Positions 32,437 to 52,691 of a DNA stretch of 64,000 nt are shown one piece after another. The notes beneath the pieces are model-generated. The model was not told the DNA's origin and did no database searches. It was given only the letters and a program-made list of their open reading frames with translations. The DNA comes from Alnus glutinosa (lineage: Eukaryota > Streptophyta > Magnoliopsida > Fagales > Betulaceae), in contig NC_084891.1 of NCBI RefSeq assembly GCF_958979055.1, positions 26,249,501 through 26,313,500 of the forward strand, written 5' to 3'. Position 1 is the stretch's first letter; each line of letters opens with the position of its first letter. The position numbers and the translations under genes are program-made.

Positions 32437-34629
32437 ATAAATCTAAAAACCCACTTTACATTTGAAAAGATTATAAGATTATATATAATAGTTATGTACA
32501 TGGGTAGTTAATACATGCTCGACATAGATATAAGATCATACACAACATCACCATGTGCCAAATACTGTTTGTGCATCTAAAACTTAAGTTTAAATTGATA
32601 AAAGAAAAGCACTGTTAAATTTTGTTGACAAAGGTTGTTGCTCTGACTTTTGCTTCCCAGGCCAAAAAGGAAAGCAAAGGCACCAAGTACCAACCAACTG
32701 AGAACTAGAGAGAGGTATTCATTTGTAATCACCAAAAGCAGAAAAAAAAACAACCCAATTCATCGGGCAAACCAAAGGTATAGGCACCTGATATCCATGT
32801 GAAAGATGACCACCGTGAGGTAGATCAAGAGCCATGATTCTCTCATGAGGTTTCAACAATGCAGTGTAAACTTGAAAATTAGAAGGGGATCCAGATAGCG
32901 ATTGCACATTGACTGCAAAAATAAAGCATGCAGTAACTTCTATAAAGCAAGAATTCATGATACAGTTCCCTTTGTGTGGCAAAAATGAAAATGCGAATGA
33001 TATAAAAGAGAAATAAGCATGACTCAACAAAAGCAAGGGATAAAGCCAACGAATATAACAAGTTCCTGACAACATAAATGCACATTAACTGCCCATACAA
33101 ATATAAATATTATCTCACAAAATGAGGGCAAGACTAACAGGTTACGATAATTGTATGCTTGTAAAATGACTTCAAACACAAAAAGGAAACCCATATATTG
33201 GCTTAAATTAGCCTTCCAATCAACAAACCCCAAAATCTAGAGGCTTTTGGCCCACCTCTATAGAGCACTGGGAACCACTAAACTCCAACTTCAAGGGCTG
33301 TCTTTTATCAGTAATATCTGATTATTGTATCAGTAAGGCTCTCTGGAATTATTTCTTCAAAACTGTGAAATTAACTTTAGGCAAACAATTGGGAGAGGAC
33401 GCTCATCAAACTGATATATATATATATATAAGGTATACTTAAATTTATAATACTGATGTTTGCCTAACCATGGATACAAATCATATGTTTAGTTCGATAC
33501 CTCCCCATTTTGCGGGATCCAAATTAAAAGCTTCTAATGCGCGCTTTTGGCACAAGGACTCAGCCATGTCGATGTACCTGAACAGATAAAGATTCAAAGT
33601 ATATATAACATATATAGATTCTGAAATTTAAAGTGGAAGCAAAAACCAATAAATCAAAAAAACTAAAAAATACAAGCCACTTACAAAAAAAAGAAGAAGA
33701 AGAAAAGAACACACTAAATAAGGAAGCCGTCATTTCATTTACCTCATTAATATCAAAAACTCCCTCATTGCATGAGACAGTACCGGTTATTATATATAAA
33801 TATACATATATATACACACACACACACAGAGACACGTACTCATTTCCTCCGTAGTATCTAGCTCCAGGATAGCCTTCACTGTATTTGTTGGTCATGACAG
33901 AGCCAACAGCTTGCATCACTGACAACGATGTGAAATTCTCGGAAGGTATAAGTTCAAGCCCCTACATATACAAAAATGAGATTGTCCCAATCACCACAAA
34001 CTAAAACTTTCAAATTAAACCTCAGATTGAAATGTCCTAAACAACAATTATATCACATCCTGACATCCACTCTAAAGATTTAAAATCTAAAGTAATCTTA
34101 TCGCTCAAAATGAACTTGAAGAAAAAGAGAAGCTCGATAAGATGTATGTACGCCTGCACCTTCCATTGCCGAGCTTTCTCGAGCTCGATTATGTCGGCGA
34201 TTTCCGGATCCATGGCCTCCAACGGAGCATTCAACTGCTTAATCCACTGCAATAAAAACTTCTTAGCACGAAATTCATTTCATTTGATGAAAAATAATCA
34301 GAACCAGATCAGCTAAAGCTTTTGAATAAACTTTTAAAAAAAATCAGAGATCTTAAATGCGTTTTGTTAAGAAAGAAATGGCTTACGGTAGCGCGAGCTT
34401 TTTCCTTCTCCTGAACTGCCTCGCTGGGCAAAGAGGACTGCGATCCAAAGTCAATATCAACATTAAGGATATGGCGGGTAAAAATGAAGATCAAGATAGA
34501 GAAAAAGAAAACGATCTCGCGGAGAAATAATTTCAAAATCGAAAAAAGTACCATGTGATTGACGAATGGTCGAACAGTGTTCTTGACGGAGAAGGAGACT
34601 CTGCGAAGAGCCATTGCCGCCATTGCCAT
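26602..34629 (-). CDS. SHM: Serine hydroxymethyltransferase, mitochondrial, 15 exons
   Basis: Exons (minus strand): 34629-34552, 34437-34387, 34246-34160, 33961-33840, 33577-33501, 32912-32788, 29623-29531, 28692-28600, 28498-28301, 28064-27960, 27830-27765, 27556-27479, 27180-27069, 26979-26869, 26750-26602. They sum to 1,545 bp, 514 aa, the expected length for plant mitochondrial SHMT. The PLP enzyme interconverts serine and glycine with tetrahydrofolate and works with glycine decarboxylase in photorespiration. The N-terminus ([19 protein letters not shown]) is an Arg/Ser-rich presequence lacking acids. The PLP-binding lysine is K283 in [43 protein letters not shown] and [12 protein letters not shown] are also intact. 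All introns are GT-AG. Intron 6 (29624-32787) is enlarged by a LINE, a Helitron and a duplication. Confidence 0.96.
29865..30406 (+). mobile_element. 5'-truncated LINE in SHMT intron 6
   Basis: The insertion is flanked by the perfect 14-bp duplication ATAGATATGCATAA at 29851-29864 and 30407-30420 and ends with a short A-run. Inside, on the plus strand, a degraded frame reads like the end of plant L1-type ORF2 (zinc-finger-like region after the reverse transcriptase: [18 protein letters not shown]). The 3' tail of about 170 bp has no frame. It lies antisense to SHMT, deep in the intron. Confidence 0.88.
30998..32510. repeat. 247-bp tandem duplication interrupted by a Helitron
   Basis: Segment 30998-31173 joined to 32171-32240 is repeated at 32242-32437 joined to 32441-32510 (shared blocks ATATTAGAGCTGA, GGAAGAATTAATTTTAAA, CCCCCTGTATTGAATAAG, ATCTAAAAACCCACTTTAC). 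The second copy lacks the Helitron and carries an expanded A-run (about 32401-32435). Confidence 0.85.
31174..32170 (+). mobile_element. Non-autonomous Helitron in SHMT intron 6
   Basis: Starts TC (31174-31175) and ends CTAG (32167-32170), preceded by the hairpin CCGCGCATTGCGCGG, inserted between A and T as Helitrons do. The copy of the surrounding duplication at 32242-32510 lacks it, giving a near-empty site for comparison. A second copy of the 5' region (TATATAAAAGCTGAGTTCTA, near 31511) lies inside, after a (CA)n run at 31468-31508, so two related 5' ends are stacked. There is no helicase coding sequence. Confidence 0.82.
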
Positions 34630-35273
34630 AACTGCGCGTGAGAGAGAGTGTGTGTGTTTGTTGAGTTTCTATGTTTTGACTGTGGGTGGGTTGGTCGAGA
34701 GGTTGATTTGTTGAGGGGGGCCTGCGGGACTGGAAAGCGCGCGTGTCAGCGTCACTGTGTGACGTCGTAACTAATATGCCGTTGCGGTGTCGTTTTATTT
34801 TTTTTAATATTTTTTTTCTTCTTTTTGGTTTTAGGTCTTGTAATTTGTCTACGTTCAACCACTATTGGTTGAGTGACTTTAGTCCAAGCCCGTCAATCAA
34901 TTTTGGGCTGAGCCAGGCCTAACCCGATGAATTTAACAAGCTATGGCTTTGAGCACAGTACCCAACCTTTTTTCTAAGCCCTTTGGACGTGTCAGTCCCA
35001 ACCACCACGTGGAGGTAGTTGTGACCATCAGATTTGATAATCGCAACTACTAGATCAAAAACGTCTGATGGCCGCGACAAACAAACTGAATGTCAGAGTG
35101 GTCGTGGCCACCTCGAGAAGGGCTTCAATGGTAGTGCAGACAACCCTCGGAGGTCGTCAGGAGAAAATACCCAACCTCTTTTTTTGGGGTAGGGGAGTTG
35201 ACGTTGCAATGTCACGTCACACTGCCACGTTAGCGCTTAAGCTAGCCGTGGATAAATTGTACGCACAAATAGT
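34630..35273. other. SHMT upstream region
   Basis: Presumed SHMT promoter and 5' leader, then spacer. The frame 35068-35511 has no recognised similarity and runs into low-complexity DNA. Confidence 0.4.
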
Positions 35274-35568
35274 GGGGTTGTTTGTCAATGAACAATACAT
35301 TACAGTACTGTTCATGTACTTTTTTTTTTTCTTTTTTTTATACTTTTCACTACTAATCGACATCAAAACATTATCACTTTTTTCATTTTTTTATATCACA
35401 TCAATAATTTTTTATTACTATTCAAATAAAAAAATTCACTACAATACAAAACTTTTTCACATTTTTATACAAATTCTTTTTATTTTATATCACATCATCA
35501 CTTTTTACTAATTTCAAAAACTAACAACCCACTACTCTGTTTTGTAATGTCACTTGCCAAACAAGCCC
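35274..35568. mobile_element. Probable MITE
   Basis: Ends are inverted (GGGGTTGTTTGTCAATGA at the left; GGGCTTGTTTGGCAAGTGA read inward from the right), with an AT-rich interior containing TATCACATCA repeats. No convincing duplication was found. Similar interior strings occur near 60210-60340. Confidence 0.6.
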
Positions 35569-36714
35569 AGTAGTACCTACACTATTGGCTCACTTTTAGC
35601 ATTTCTTTATCCTTTTTTTTTTTTTTTTTTTTTTGAATAAGCATTTCTTTATCCTTTATTCTACCATTTGTATTCACTTTTGTGCATGCATCTTCGGAAT
35701 ACAGTAGACCCCCAATATTCCATGGTCTAAATATTTCATAGTTTTTTTACAACCAATTTGGTGAGAAATTTCCTTTAGGATGTAAACAATTGGTGAGAAA
35801 TTTTCTTCAGGATGTAAACAATCAGAATATTGCATATATCTATCAAAAAGGACTTTGTCTCGTTTGGAGGGACTACTAAACAAAAATACTAGATTATAAG
35901 GTCCAATATGACATCTCTTCCCTTTTTCTAAGTGGTCGAACTGTGCTTAACATAACTAGTGCTAACTTCTGTAGAGAAAAATGTCGAACATAAGCAAGGG
36001 GAATCAAATAAATTTCATTGATTTATGGAATGATGTTTGGTTATAATATTCCCTAAAAGTATTTCTCGCTACAAGAGAAATCGGCCACTAAAATCCTCTC
36101 TATTTGAAGTAAAATTGAGATGACCATTTTATGGTTCAGATCAGATCTAATCTAATCATGAATATATTGTCATATCATTTAAAATTGTGACATCATATTA
36201 TAATAAGCAAGGTCACCAAAAAGTAAAAGTAAATGGAGAGAGAGAGAGTGGGAGGGGTGCTTTCCATCGTCCCAAAACTGAAATAGATCTCACTATAATA
36301 CAAGCTGCAAAAATTAAATATAAGTTCTGAACTTACACTATGTTTGGCAATTAAAGAACTATAACATTACATTCAACTCAAATTCACCAACAAAGTCGTA
36401 CACTCCCATCGGCTTAAACCTAGCATTAGACTGGCAGGGAACAAATAGGCATGTATAACACTAATTCCTCTCTTTTTTTCAACTGACAAAAAAAAAAAAA
36501 AATGGGGAGGATGTTTGGTGGGGTATTGAGGATTGATTGCACTTTAGGTAAGCTGTAGTCCTAACCTCAGGTTGTAACATCTGAGAGCCTATATGGGTAA
36601 ACCCTAGAGTTGAATGTGTAACAATGTAGATGATGTTACAGGAAACAAAAACAACTTAGGGTCAACCCTAGATTGGGACGTGTAACCCACTAGATTATGT
36701 TACAGGAAACAAAA
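35569..36714. other. Intergenic spacer
   Basis: No supported gene; a poly(T) run near 35610-35633 and a duplicated AATTGGTGAGAAATTT motif near 35750-35800 are the only structures seen. The right part presumably includes the CIPK8 3'-UTR. Confidence 0.4.
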
Positions 36715-44589
<7,875 letters not shown>

Positions 44590-45300
44590 CTCTATCTCTT
44601 TCTATCTCGAATTATCTTTTCCCTAAACTCAATCTCAGCATTCGCACCAGAGAGCAAGATATTTCAGCAAAGCAGAACAAACAAAGCTTTACTAAATAGG
44701 CCGCTTTTTCGCTTTCCTAAATATTCAAGTTTTATCGTTAGGTCAGAAAGCAAAAGAAAAAGCGAATCGTAGAAAATTTGGCATTCCGGGCGAGTCGATT
44801 TTCCGAAAGAAACCGGGAGCAGTGAAGAAATCTTTTGAATTTTTATGGGGAATTTGAAGGGTCCCGTTTGGGCTTATATTTTGGAGGGATTAGGTGGGAC
44901 GCTCTAATGAAACTGGTCGTTGACAAATGGTCTAATCTAATCGGTCGGTTTTTTTTTTTTTTTTTTTTTTTTTAAAAGCAAATAACATTCAATAAAAATC
45001 AGGGAAAAAACAAAAATAAAATTAGTCCTAAACATTTTTGAGATTTCAATCTAGTTTTCATATTTCTAATTTTAACAATTAATTTCTTAGATTTTAGTCA
45101 CGTTTCAAATCAAATCCTCACTTAACCTATCATCCAAATAATTAACGATATCTCTACCACATGCATAATTTACCATATCCCACCATTAATACAACATTAC
45201 ACCATGTTGTCTATGACATATATGCCACGTCATGCAAAAAAAATAATAATAGAAGGGTGAGGGTAGATGGGTTGGTGGTAGTTCCATCGTGCCTCAAATT
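44590..45300. other. CIPK8 upstream region
   Basis: Presumed 5'-UTR and promoter of CIPK8 (44590-44900), a poly(T) run near 44949-44973, then AT-rich spacer. No other gene is seen. Confidence 0.45.
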
Positions 45301-46225
45301 TAGAGTTGGCAATTTTTAACACGACCTGCGAATTCGGCACGAACACAACATGAGAAAACCAAGTTTGGGTTTAACATTATCGGGTTCGGGACATAATCGG
45401 GTTGACCCGATTGTGACCCGTTTTATAATAGTGTTTCGCGGGTTGACCCGCGAACACGATTATGACACGTCTTATTTAAAAATAAAAAATAAAAATAGTG
45501 ATTTAGATTTCAGACTTCAGTGAAGAACCCTAGCCTCACCACACGCCTTTTGGCCCTTTCAATGTTTTCATAACTGCACCTACAGACCCATCTCAAACCC
45601 ACAATCCCCACCACGCTTCTCCACCGGTGTGAAAGCCCTCCTCCACCAAATAATCTCCCCCCTCAATCAAAAGGAGATAAAAGAAAAGAAACAAAACAAA
45701 ACCAACAGCACGCCTTTTGACATAGAAAAAGAAGGGAGCGGCTTTCGTGGTCGACTGCGGCACTACGCGAAGCCGGTGGAGGACAAGATCATGGACATCG
45801 CCTCACTGGAGAAGTTCCTCCAGGATCTCAGCAAGGTCGGCACTCTCGGCGAATCCGTCACCGTCACCTGCGAGAAGAACAAGATCTCAGTCACCTCCGA
45901 CAGCACCTTCTCCAAACGGTATTAGAGCCTTACAAGATCTGGTTGATATCCGTCAAAAATATCTACAATTGCATCTCCTACAGAGCTTTACAAGCTATGG
46001 GTAATGGGTCATGACCACAAGAAACAAGATCCACCAGAATGGGGCTCCAAATAACCAAGTTCAATCGTGTTCAGTGAGTCGGTTCGTGTTACCCGGTTTG
46101 TAATTGGGTCGTGTTCGGGTCACGAGTTTCAACCCGACTAATAATCGGGTTGGGTTCGACGTTTGTATAATCGGGTCAATTGGGTCGACATAAACCCGAC
46201 TCGCTAACCCGAATTGCCAAGCCTA
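45301..46225. mobile_element. hAT-like element carrying a ribosomal protein gene fragment
   Basis: Terminal inverted repeats TAGAGTTGGCAAT (45301-45313) and TAGGCTTGGCAAT (46225-46213 read inward), with imperfect 8-bp flanking duplication CTCAAATT / CTCAAACC. Subterminal regions on both sides are rich in GGGTTGACCCG/ACCCGATT-type motifs. The centre contains an RPL22 exon fragment and other non-repetitive sequence. No transposase is present. Confidence 0.75.
45740..45925 (+). pseudogene. RPL22 (eL22) fragment inside the hAT-like element
   Basis: Reads like plant 60S ribosomal protein L22 from the [13 protein letters not shown] region through [12 protein letters not shown] to [11 protein letters not shown]. 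It is broken: an extra 8 bp after the VDC codons (near 45757-45764) shifts frame, about 12 bp are missing after LEKFLQD relative to the family, and a stop follows FSKRY where L22 should continue with its KYLTKKYLKK segment. The first and last parts of the gene are absent. A non-functional captured piece. Confidence 0.85.
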
Positions 46226-48562
46226 CTCAAACCCCCCAAGGTAGCCACCCTCTCCCGTGGGAGGTAGTGGTCGAATCACTCCTAATGTGAGCTTTGGGTG
46301 GTCCAGCCATCCGCTCCTACCAATTTAATAGCAATAACCAATCAAATAGGAACCCGATTGGACTGGACAACGATCATCTTTAGTTCATTTGAACTAGAAA
46401 TGAATGAGGATCCAGTTAGTTTTATTTAAGAGGTAAAATTATTCTTTCACATTTTTATGGATAATTGTACCATTCAAATAACACTAATTGGATGAACCAG
46501 AGAGAATCCAAATGCGATTGGACTAATGAAAAACAAAAGTGACTATAAATGGACATTATGGTTTGTTAAGTGGCTACTACTGAGCAATAAAAAGGCTTAC
46601 ACACACACTATATTGCAAAAGTGGATTATGGTTTTATTTTTCTATTTTATTTTTTGAAGTAATTTCAATCATTATGTATAGTTAAATGGGTTGGAGATTA
46701 CTACCATAACATACAATTTAGTATGGGGGTGAAGTTTTTCTCCAAAGTTGGTTGAATAAATCTAATCTATTAAGAGAAATGTTTAGATTTTTTTTTTTTT
46801 TTTTTTGCTTATCTTTGTATGAGAGATATGCAAATTTATTATTGAATCTGTGTGGCCACATGTGAGTTATGCAGATTTAGTAGTAGATTTTCAAAAGAAA
46901 TGTGCAAAAGAATGACATCAAACGCATCTCATTTATTACATTAACATATGTCTAAAATACATGTGATTCTTACATGCTCTCACATGCATTTTGAACACAT
47001 GCTAGTTTTTTTTTTTTTTTTAATAGATACGTCATCAGAAATTACCGTAAGAAAAAACAACAAACATGATCTAGACATTCCAAAATTAAACTTAAACATG
47101 AAAGTATGTGATGACAATGCTTTAAAATATACGGGTCAAAAGATTCATGGCACGGAAGCCAAGAATCTAGGGGGGCACTAGTAAAAGTTGTTTGGGGTGT
47201 GTTTGGAGCCACAAGAACCCAAAACACAAGTACATGAGTAAACATGAGAAGGAAACAACAGGAAAACCCATAAACAAACAAACACAAAAAGTAGTAACAT
47301 TATCCAAAATACATCATCGATAGTGGCCAAACTATTGTCAGAAGTTGGCCAAACTGGAGAAAGCTGGCGGAGAGCCATAGCTTCACAAACGGGCGTCGGC
47401 GCATAGAGTGCACGCTCAAGTGTGGAGAGGTTCGTTGAAGAAGCCGTGACTGGTGGATTGGAGCTGGAAGGCCATGTAACCTAGTGGTGTAGAAGAATGA
47501 GTGAAAAAGCCACCTGAAGTTAGTAGATTTGACTTGAAAAAAATCAAATCTAAAAACTTCAAGATACTGGGGGAACTATGGCTTAGAGCAGGAGGATGAA
47601 GGGGGAACCGATCAAGCGAAAGAGAGGCCAGCGCCGATGATGTAGCTGGTGGATAGGCAGAGACGGAACTAGAAGCTCTTATGAGCAGGGACCAGTGGGC
47701 AAAGAAATTTATTGGCATGAGCCAATAGGCTAAATTTTTAATTTTTTTACCTTATATTTATTTTAAAAAAAAAATTAAATCTTCTGATTTTTTTTTTTTA
47801 AGAAATTGGGAGCCCCCTCTGTCACTGCGGATTGGAGCTCCAATACATGTTAGTTAAATAGACTTGATTAAGGAAAAAGATTTTAACCCACTGTGAAAGA
47901 AAATTGTCTCCTTAATAGAATATAATAACTTTAAAAAAAACATATTATTTATTTATTTTTTATATAAAACGTTATTTATCGATAATATAATATATATTCT
48001 TTCATTTTTAGATTAACATGGAAGAAGTAAATAGAAAACATTTAATATTATCTTTTGAATCAATATTTTTTTAAAGAGGGAGAAGTTATTTGTGTGAAAC
48101 AAAAGGAAAATCGAAAATGTAAAACAGATTCTGACCTACGGACGAACAACGACAATAATCCTCCGGCTGTCCGGCCTTTGATTTTTGTGACTATTGTAAG
48201 GACAACTTTTTTATTTTTTATTTTTTTATTTGGTGGTGGGGGGTACGTTAGGTAAAGAGAATTCTGCAATCTCGATATTTTCGAGAATCAAATATAGTGA
48301 AAATTTAAAGCAATATACTAATTAATTTATTACCTAGGGCCTAGCTAGGCGAACCGAAGACAAAATATGTGTAGCTTGATGGGAGGAGGTGGGTCATTTT
48401 GGGATCATGGGCATCTTCCTTTCTTATCCACTTGCTTCCCCTCCCGGAAAAGATAGAGCGTAGTGGGATTTTTAAATTATTTTTGTTTGGAGAATTATGA
48501 TAAGCATCATTTTAAAAAATGTAAAGTAATTATGAAGGAGAGAAAGTTAATTACACAGATAA
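46226..48562. other. Repeat-derived spacer
   Basis: No supported gene. Poly(T) runs occur near 46789-46806 and 47007-47022. The frame 47416-47718 (minus) has low-complexity Ser/Pro composition and no recognised domain. 47650-47830 resembles, in its GGGACC/GGGAGCCCCCTC ends, the segment near 50985-51030 and may be another degraded element. Confidence 0.45.
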
Positions 48563-49052
48563 GAGCATTTCTAATAACCTCACCAAATTTTACTCATCAA
48601 AATAATTAAAAATTATTTTTTTTATTCTGGTGAGCCACTTTATTAAAATTTCCCCAACAGTCTCATCATTTTAACTAATTAATATTCACTATTCCATTTA
48701 AATAATAATTTTTTCATATTTATTTATTTTTTCTCTATATAATCTTTTTACAAAAAATCATTCATATCCATGAAATAAGGATATTGTCGTGTGAGAGATG
48801 AGATATGAGATAAGAAAATGAGAGAAAAAAAGGAAAAAAGTGTGCTAATCATGTGAGAGAGAAAGGTGAACCAAAATTTGGTGAGTGGGTTGTTGAGTGA
48901 AAATGCCTCATCTAATTTGGTTAGTAATTTTAGTCATCAATTTTTTTTGGTTAAAATGGTGAGGTTGCTGGGAGTGGTTTTTCAGGATTTTCATCAAATT
49001 GGCTCATCAAAATAGCTAAAAAACTATTTTGGTGAGGCTACTAGGAATGCTC
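48563..49052. mobile_element. MITE with GAGCATT ends
   Basis: 490 bp; the left end GAGCATTTCTAATAACCTCA and the right end (inward) GAGCATTCCTAGTAGCCTCA are clear inverted repeats, with further CTCATCAAAA/TTTTGATGAG-type blocks inside. Target-site duplication not resolved. Confidence 0.7.
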
Positions 49053-49423
49053 TTAAGAGGTTGATCGTTTCATTAGCGAGCTATATACATTGCACATTCA
49101 TTTCTTATTTTTATTTTATTTTATTTTTGTGAATTTATCATTAAATATGTGGGACAACATGTTAATACAATCTTGATTTTGGTGGTTAATCAAAACAATT
49201 ATAAGAAAACAGGAAAAGGAAAAATGAGTGATACAGGAAAAAGAAAAAAAAAATGAAAAGTTTAAAGAATCAGAATATAAGGTACAGTGACCAAAAAAAA
49301 AAAACCCTCCATAATTAAGCCACCCAATTTTTAGAAGTGTACAAATATTTTTACAAAAACATTATGTGATTTTAGTAAGTCACCATGAACGCGGCTGACA
49401 AAATTCGGAGCTTGAGCTAGCGA

Positions 49424-49784
49424 TGGTAAGAGATTAGGATTTCTTACAATTTCAAATAAATTTGAAAATTTTAAATTTATTTGAAATCAAGCCGTTTTTT
49501 ATATGGAAATAACGTGAAAAATGTTACATATTAAAGATATGACATGTTAATAATGAAAAAAAAAAAATCATTTCAAAATGTTTTTTCTTACACTTTATGT
49601 CGTATAAAAGCTTTGAGTAAAAAATTGTCTTTCGATTTAGTAAAAAATGAGCGTCTTTTTAAAAGTAAAGAAAAAGCTTTTTAAAATATTTTTTTTTGTT
49701 TAACTTTAATATGTAGCATTTTTCACGTTATTTTGATATAAAAAACAGCTTGATTTTAAATAAATCCTAATCCAATAGTAAGCC
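49424..49784. mobile_element. Long-TIR AT-rich element
   Basis: Inverted arms include ATTTGAAATCAAGCCGTTTT (from about 49480) against its diverged inverse near 49735-49765, plus AACGTGAAAAATG blocks in both arms. Related sequence is visible near 12900-12970. No coding content. Confidence 0.6.
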
Positions 49785-50559
49785 TAAGATATAAACATTG
49801 TGTGATTACAAGTGAGCAATATGATGGGTATGGTTGATAGGTATGAGAATTACTATGTAAGGAATATTGATTTAACAAATTGTATAATGCTTATCGAGAC
49901 AAGAGTTACAAGCATTCAAGAGACAAAAATTACATACACTCAAGAAACAAGAATTACAAGATGATAAATTATTATTAGTGTATAAGTAAAATTAAATTGT
50001 AATGTTCATATTATTTCTCTATAAATAGAATCTTGTATACAATCAAATATATCAAAGAAAGATGTAATCAAAAAAATGCTTTAAAGTGTGGACGCATGTT
50101 ATAAATCGAACCACCTTAATTTTATGTGTCTCTCTATCTTACCCCTCAACTCTTCCCTAGATTTTTGTGTTCTTATAATGCTAACATTAGTTTATAATTA
50201 TTAGAGCTAGCGATGATTTACCAGTACTTGTAGATATACAATAAAGAAAAGTTTAAATTTACCCCCACCATGGATCTTAATCCAAAAAATTATTATTGCT
50301 CTATTAATATAGTTTTTTTGGGGGGGGGGTTGGGTCGGTGGGCGAGGGGACATACCGATAGATGATTTGAAAATAGCTTCATCAACCAAGATATGATGAT
50401 CTTGGATTCCTGCATACTTGAAATGAGAGGTGGCTCTTGCATGCCCTTCGTGTCATTAATGGCTGTCTAGTTTCAATGGCGGGGTTTGTCAAAGCCATTT
50501 GAGGTACGACTGTCGATAAAAATTCAATGAAGATGATTATCTAAATGGGTGAGGTGATG

Positions 50560-50862
50560 GCACGTTGTCTGAACAAATAAATTATATTATTAAACTTGAT
50601 ATTGTAGGATATATGACGGCATTAAGGGCAATCTCTTATAATTGTGAATTGGAGCTTTTAGTTCTAGAAGATGATACTTTTCAAATAGTACAAGCACCGA
50701 GAAAAGAAAGGAGAAATTGGAGCAACTATGACCATCTCATTAAAAATACTTGTAGACTTTTGAATGGTATTCAGAAGTAACAGATTATTCATGTTAAACG
50801 TAATTTTAATGGTGCGGCTTATTGTCTTGCAAAGGAAACATTATCCCTATATGATGAATAAT
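50560..50862 (+). pseudogene. Degraded RNase H (RVT_3-type) fragment of a retroelement
   Basis: An open stretch reads ELLVLEDDTFQIVQAP, then RRNWSNYDHLIKNTCRLLNG, a stop, and further IIHVKRNFNGAAYCLAKE. These resemble the D-x-x-x-(I/V)VxA and HVxRxxNxxAHxLAK motifs of the plant LINE-derived RNase H domain; the final catalytic region is altered and stops interrupt the frame. The upstream part is in other frames. Confidence 0.7.
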
Positions 50863-52611
50863 GTTTTCTTAATGAAGTTCACTTTGTATTTATAATCTTG
50901 AGTGAATTAAATTTTTATTTTTTATCTTGTACTTTTTTAGAATTTTTATTTTTTTTAACTTAATAATTTTTATTTTTTAAGAAATTGGGGGAGGCATGGC
51001 CCTGCCAGCCCCCTCCTTTCGTCCCTGATTTCTGACATCATTTCTGCATGGAAGGTTGTACTTAATTTATTATTTATAAGGGAAGTGCTCGATTCCAATA
51101 ATAATAATAAATAAATAACGTTTTCAGAGTCGTATTGCGAGAAAGTGGAAGATATCGTGTGATGGAAAAGCTAGGAAAAATCAACTCCATCGAGACATAT
51201 ATACAGCATGAAAACGTTGCCTAAAACCCTCATTCATTGCCACTTGTACCGTCCATACTTCACAGTTCATACTTGGATACGTTATCTGGGAAGGGACGAA
51301 ATTTGTGGTTTAGGTTGGACAACGAGATTACTTTCTATTGAAAACTGGTACGTGCACGAAAGAGCTAGAAGGAAAATAAAAAATAAAAAATAAAAGATAT
51401 TGAAAAAAAAATGGTTTGATTTTTTTTTTTTTTTAATCCATCTATTAAACTGGTATATTTCATTATTACACTCAACATATATATTCCTTCCCCAAATAAT
51501 AACAATAATAATAATAATTATTATTATTATTAGTATAAAAAAAAGAAAATAAAACAAAATATCACTTGCCCTTATCGCACAGCACCCGTTGGGCAAAGTG
51601 CATATTTGGCACCTTGCTATCAATTTGGCAGTGCTGCAAACGTGACGTATTTTTTTTCAAGCGGACTCACTCACACACAATTCATGAAGATGAAGGCCGG
51701 CCACCACCAAGGTTGCATGTGTGGTTGGATGATTCATAAATCATAATCTTCCCACAAAACAAACAGCTAAGGAAGCTTCTTATTTGCGTGCCACGAAACC
51801 CGTCCGCTTGTAGGCAAAGTACCAAAGGCGTGACAAACAATACGTACAACTAATGCATTGCTTAGAAAAAAATAAAAAAGAAAACAAAAAGTACAACTAA
51901 TGAGAGGGGAAAATAATTTTTACACAACAAAGTTTGCACAACATGTGTATAACAAAATACATGGATAAAATCTATGCATACGGAACCCACATGGATGAAT
52001 CTTATCTATGTGTCTTATTGTGCATGTACCACTCATCGGAAAGAAAGTAGGCCCTTATTGTTTTCCGCTCATTTCGAAGCCTGATTTTGAGATAAGCGTT
52101 ATAGAAGTGTAAATGGTTAATAAAAGTAATGTTAAAAATTATATTTTTTTTATCTAATAGTTTTAATTAATTTTTGGATAAATTCTTGTTAAAAAAGAAA
52201 AAGAAAATGTGAGATAGTTCTTAGATAAAAATGTGGTATATAAAATGTGGCTTTGTCATTAAGCCTTTTAAAAAACAAAAATACAAAAGCAAATTGATTG
52301 TGTTATCATATCAGCAAAGTGAGATAAAAGTGTTGTGTATAACTAATAGCATTACTCATATAACATAGTTTGGTCTAAATCTATAAATTTAAAATTTTAA
52401 AACAATATAATGGTGTCACTAAAAGACTTTTCAATGTGTCAGTCTCTTTAGTAAGTGCTATCTATCTCCCAAACAAAAAGTCGTGTTAGAAAGTTGCATG
52501 AACCAGTTCAATATACATGGAGTCTAGGTGCAATCCTGTCACACTGATCGAATTGAGAGTAGATTGGTAATTTACTGAATCTTTCTGCTTTAGGTTCCAT
52601 ACATGTTTGAA
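50863..52611. other. Spacer upstream of GRDP
   Basis: AT-rich DNA with a symmetric (AAT)n/(ATT)n tract near 51498-51535. Short frames at 51208-51393 and 51282-51623 have no supported similarity. The last few hundred bases form the GRDP promoter. Confidence 0.45.
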
Positions 52612-52614
52612 GTG

Positions 52615-52622
52615 CTATAAAT
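52615..52622 (+). promoter_or_regulatory. Probable TATA box of GRDP
   Basis: CTATAAATA-type motif about 75 bp upstream of the ATG at 52692, an acceptable distance for a short leader. Confidence 0.55.
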
Positions 52623-52691
52623 ATCAAGAGCCAAATCTCCATTGGCAGCAGACAAATTTCCTGAGGTTGAATATTCAACTTATAGCCTCTA

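Noticed and set aside
35068..35511. 147-aa plus-strand ORF
   Set aside because: Second half is Phe/Tyr/Ile low-complexity within a MITE; first half has no recognised similarity.
45629..45925. 98-aa ORF as a functional RPL22 gene
   Set aside because: Only part of L22 is present, with frame-breaking indels, inside a transposon.
47416..47718. 100-aa minus-strand ORF
   Set aside because: Ser/Pro-rich, no domain or splice context, in repeat-derived DNA.
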